A stretch of DNA of 42,888 nt from Oscillospiraceae bacterium. GTDB taxonomy: Bacteria; Bacillota; Clostridia; Oscillospirales; Ruminococcaceae. Location of the stretch: contig JAAVZY010000107.1 of NCBI GenBank assembly GCA_022791945.1, positions 1-42,888 of the forward strand, in the 5' to 3' direction. Below the pieces are notes generated by a model. It saw only the letters and a list, made by a program, of their open reading frames with translations. It was not told the DNA's origin and did not search any database. Within the stretch, counting starts at the first letter, position 1; every line of letters starts with the position of its first letter. Made by a program: the position numbers and the translations under genes. This document shows positions 40,280 through 42,888 of the stretch, one piece after another.

Positions 40280-42723
40280 CTTCCTAATAGTATTTCAAAC
40301 TCTCTTAGGCATTTATCATTATATTCCTGATAATCAATACTTAGCAGATTTGTTTGATTTGCATAAAGTTTCTTCATTCCCTCATAGATGCCGTCCTCCG
40401 AATCCTCAACCAAAATTCCTCCATACTTGGAGAGAAACCCATGTGGCCCGCTTACATCCGTTGATGCGATTGGTTTTCTAAATATGTCTGCCTCAAAAAG
40501 CGTCATTGGCAGTCCCTCATAAAAGGAACTCATAATGAAATAATTACAAGCTTTTAGGATAGGATAAGGATTCGATACCTGCAAAAGTAAAATGACTCGT
40601 TCTTCCAGTCCCATTTCCAGGACTTTTTCTTTCAGTTTTGAATATCCGTTCCTGCGGGAGTTTCCACCCATAATAATCAAATAGGCATCCGGATAATCCG
40701 ACAGCAAACGCGAAAAGGCACTAACTAACCGCTCATGTCCCTTTTCCGGGGAAAACCGCCCAATATTGATAAACTTAGGAACATCTGAATGCATTACTTC
40801 TTCAAAGTGCTCCTGTGGAACAGAACATTTTGCTGTCTGATCCAGTTCAATTTTTTCCTCTCCTTTTTTCAGAATCCGATGGTAGTCGATCAGATTATGT
40901 ACTACAGTAATATTTTCCTTTTTCCCAGAAATCTCAGCAGTGGGAGGAATGATATCCTCACTAACTGCAACAACATGATGATAAATTTGATAGGCATACT
41001 GCAGAACATCATAGCGCTGATTTCTTCTTGTTCGAATCTCACTGAGCATATCATTATGAACGAAAATACCATTGTTCGGGAATCGGCTGTAGAGCAAGGT
41101 AATCTCATCCTCATATCCGCAGAACTGGATTGCAGTATCGATCCGAGCATTTCCATAGGCGCGGAGCCACTCTTGGTCGAACCGTTTCCCGACTAGTTTC
41201 ATATACTGCTTAGCCTTGATCCACTTCATTCGGAACAGCTTTCGGACCGCACGATCCCAAACAGTTAAATTGGCATATTCTGCAATTGCCAAGGACTGAA
41301 TCTCCGGACGAAAGGTGTGCAGTTGTGCCGCATTATTTTTAGCCTTTCCCTGACAGAAAGAGATAATATAATTTTGTTTATCTGTATCAACTGAATTCAG
41401 AAGACTTCGCAATGACGTAGTGATGCCATTTTGTGATAGATTTCCTGCATAGAGCAAAATATTCTCTTTTCCGTTATCCGGAATCTTCTCAGCTTTTAAC
41501 CCAGTATCTTTTCCCAGCAATACAAAATCACAGAGCTGTTGGGAAGCAGCAGTATTATCGTAAGAAGTAAATCTATTCCAAAACTCTGAATCATCATAAT
41601 TCTTTTCTGAACGGAGCTCCTCGAGCAGCGAGACGATATCAACCACCTGCGGGAACGGAAGCTCATCCATTGAGAAATACATCCCTCGATCTTGTAAGTA
41701 TTCCTCCTTATCATAGGGGAAAAGAACAATCTTTTTTCTAGTGCATGCAAAGTCAAAAAATACACTGGAATAATCCGTAACCAATACGTCACATATGTTT
41801 AGGAAATCATAGGTTTCATAGTTGGACGGAAATCGCTTGATATGTTTAAAAGACTTCAGCGCGACATTGTCTTTTGCGTGCATTGCCATGGGATGTAGAT
41901 TTATGTAGAGAATTTCATCATCTGTTAGTCTTTTATCCAGCTCATAAAAGAAGTACAAAAGGTATGTGCGTTCTTTTTCAGAGCCTATTTCTCTGACAGT
42001 CCCACGCCAGGTAGGCATATAGGCATAAACCCGCTTCTCCTCCAATCCTAGTTCCTTACGTACCGAGGAGCTTCTTTCGTTGTCAAAGAAAATTTCGTTG
42101 CGGGGATATCCAGCCATAATATAGGAACTGTTTGAAATATTCTCAAGCATATAGTCCTGAATGAAGGCCTCTTTTGAAAATTCATTTGTATACAGCAGGT
42201 AATTAGACACAACCATATTTTTCTGAACGTTTCCAAACTGAACATCATCATGGACGCTTTTTCCCATGGTTTTTAACGGTGTCCCGTGCCATGTGTTTAG
42301 GTATACTTGTCCTTCCTTTTTGATGTAGTAAAATGGAAATGTAGCGTCATTAACCAAATATTTTGCACTTGCAAGCAGTCTTACATATTCATCTGATGAG
42401 TATAGGACGATGTTGACATTTTTAATATTGTACTGTAACAAAACGGATTTTATTTTTCTTACATATCTTCCCCAAGATGATAGATATATCTTGAAATTTG
42501 AGTACAGATTATTTTGCGATATATATTTAATAATATAAAAAATATTCCCATCAATCTTTGTCGCACTCTGTGATTCCAGCAAAATTACATGTTCTTCAAT
42601 CGGCAATGCTTCATAATATTTAATATACCTGCACCGTGCTCTCCAATAAGGATCCCGAAGTTTTTTGATGGTTTTCTTAAAATAATCAAAAGTATGTCTT
42701 AGTTTTTCTATCAGTTTCTTCAT
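40276..42723 (-). CDS. TagF/TagB-type glycerophosphotransferase fused to GT4 glycosyltransferase
   Basis: 815 residues, two enzymes in one chain. Residues about 45-395: CDP-glycerol glycerophosphotransferase family, with NTWHGTPLKTMGK (His146), YMPTWRGT and DVLVTDYSSVFFDFA. Residues about 415-815: GT4-type glycosyltransferase, with the donor-site NIGRFSPEKGHERLV and SSFYEGLPMTLFEAD (E-x7-E type). The first half would add glycerol-phosphate (or similar) units, the second a sugar, to a teichoic-acid-like polymer. The start ATG overlaps the upstream tagD stop as ATGA; the end overlaps the next gene as GTGA. Internal order suggests a single enzyme making a sugar-decorated polymer. Substrates are inferred. 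Confidence 0.87.
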   Translation of the reverse strand: MKKLIEKLRHTFDYFKKTIKKLRDPYWRARCRYIKYYEALPIEEHVILLESQSATKIDGNIFYIIKYISQNNLYSNFKIYLSSWGRYVRKIKSVLLQYNIKNVNIVLYSSDEYVRLLASAKYLVNDATFPFYYIKKEGQVYLNTWHGTPLKTMGKSVHDDVQFGNVQKNMVVSNYLLYTNEFSKEAFIQDYMLENISNSSYIMAGYPRNEIFFDNERSSSVRKELGLEEKRVYAYMPTWRGTVREIGSEKERTYLLYFFYELDKRLTDDEILYINLHPMAMHAKDNVALKSFKHIKRFPSNYETYDFLNICDVLVTDYSSVFFDFACTRKKIVLFPYDKEEYLQDRGMYFSMDELPFPQVVDIVSLLEELRSEKNYDDSEFWNRFTSYDNTAASQQLCDFVLLGKDTGLKAEKIPDNGKENILLYAGNLSQNGITTSLRSLLNSVDTDKQNYIISFCQGKAKNNAAQLHTFRPEIQSLAIAEYANLTVWDRAVRKLFRMKWIKAKQYMKLVGKRFDQEWLRAYGNARIDTAIQFCGYEDEITLLYSRFPNNGIFVHNDMLSEIRTRRNQRYDVLQYAYQIYHHVVAVSEDIIPPTAEISGKKENITVVHNLIDYHRILKKGEEKIELDQTAKCSVPQEHFEEVMHSDVPKFINIGRFSPEKGHERLVSAFSRLLSDYPDAYLIIMGGNSRRNGYSKLKEKVLEMGLEERVILLLQVSNPYPILKACNYFIMSSFYEGLPMTLFEADIFRKPIASTDVSGPHGFLSKYGGILVEDSEDGIYEGMKKLYANQTNLLSIDYQEYNDKCLREFEILLGR

Positions 42724-42888
42724 GACTTCTGTACCCCTAATTCGTTTTTAATCATCGTTGTCGAAATCTCGGGCGTTCTATCCAAATACAAAACCTCACA
42801 GCAATCCTTCAGGAAATCGAACTTTCCCTTCCAGTCGTCTCCCATCACGAAGGTGTCCACCTGATACAGCTTCACATCCTCCCTTTTC
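42720..42888 (-). CDS. tagD: Glycerol-3-phosphate cytidylyltransferase (TagD), 3' end only
   Basis: Partial: 55 residues and stop, the rest lies beyond the window. It reads YQVDTFVMGDDWKGKFDFL, then VLYLDRTPEISTTMIK, the C-terminal hallmark of TagD-type cytidylyltransferases (GDDWKGKFD and YLxRTxxISTT). TagD makes CDP-glycerol from CTP and glycerol-3-phosphate, the substrate of the next gene. Its TGA overlaps the next ATG (ATGA), so the two are coupled. Confidence 0.9.
   Translation of the reverse strand, partial: KREDVKLYQVDTFVMGDDWKGKFDFLKDCCEVLYLDRTPEISTTMIKNELGVQKS

Overview
The window looks like chromosomal DNA of a spore-forming, GC-rich member of the Clostridia, most likely an Oscillospiraceae-type gut bacterium. 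The reasons are a division and cell wall (dcw) cluster containing a SpoVD-type PBP with PASTA domains, a MurE with the meso-DAP motif DNPR, a paired Asp23/FakA-like housekeeping operon, strong AGGAGG ribosome sites with several TTG and GTG starts, and no outer-membrane genes. The genus cannot be read from the sequence.

Layout. (1) 556-7621, minus strand: one housekeeping operon from a good sigma-A promoter at 7700-7728. In transcription order it holds a CNNM/CorC-like membrane protein, YmdB phosphodiesterase, Asp23 protein 1, a FakA/YloV kinase, an unrecognised probable TIM-barrel protein, Asp23 protein 2, NusB and a TsaD paralogue. (2) 7841-8742, plus strand: tRNA-Gly(UCC) with its own promoter and terminator, then TcdA-like ThiF protein. 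(3) 9056-13703, plus strand: a three-part MacB-like ABC system of ATPase, secreted membrane-anchored beta-domain protein and FtsX-type permease. A 500-bp repeat separates the ATPase from its partners. (4) 14079-17303, minus strand: a large DUF5107 + TPR protein with its own promoter and terminator. (5) 18050-32841, minus strand: the dcw cluster mraZ-rsmH-ftsL-spoVD-murE-murF-mraY-ftsW-murG-murA-ftsQ-ftsZ, headed by a textbook MraZ operator of three GTGGTG boxes. murD, murC, murB and ftsA are absent from it. (6) 33119-35423, minus strand: a lipoprotein and an overlapping NUDIX/nucleotidyltransferase pair. (7) 36073-37008, plus strand: thioredoxin reductase. (8) 37183-37575: 5'-truncated XRE regulator. 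(9) 37666-42888, minus strand: a visibly AT-richer, translationally coupled surface-polymer operon (tagD end, TagF-GT4 fusion, polytopic membrane protein, GtrB-like glycosyltransferase), probably acquired.

The most striking structure is a family of long non-coding modular repeats, about 310-555 bp each. There are five clear copies (1-555, 9878-10380, 13704-14020, 17543-18015, 35489-35961), one degenerate copy (20463-20619) and several solo end-pieces. Each copy is built from a series of short-loop palindromes, a 16-bp perfect palindrome AAGTCTGTACAGACTT, and two oppositely oriented T6/A6 hairpins around a variable core. One copy has 25-bp perfect terminal inverted repeats, one has lost the core between the two hairpins, and two copies differ by the flip of a hairpin loop. 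They lie only between genes, often touching stop codons. This is the best candidate for an undescribed element or system in the window.
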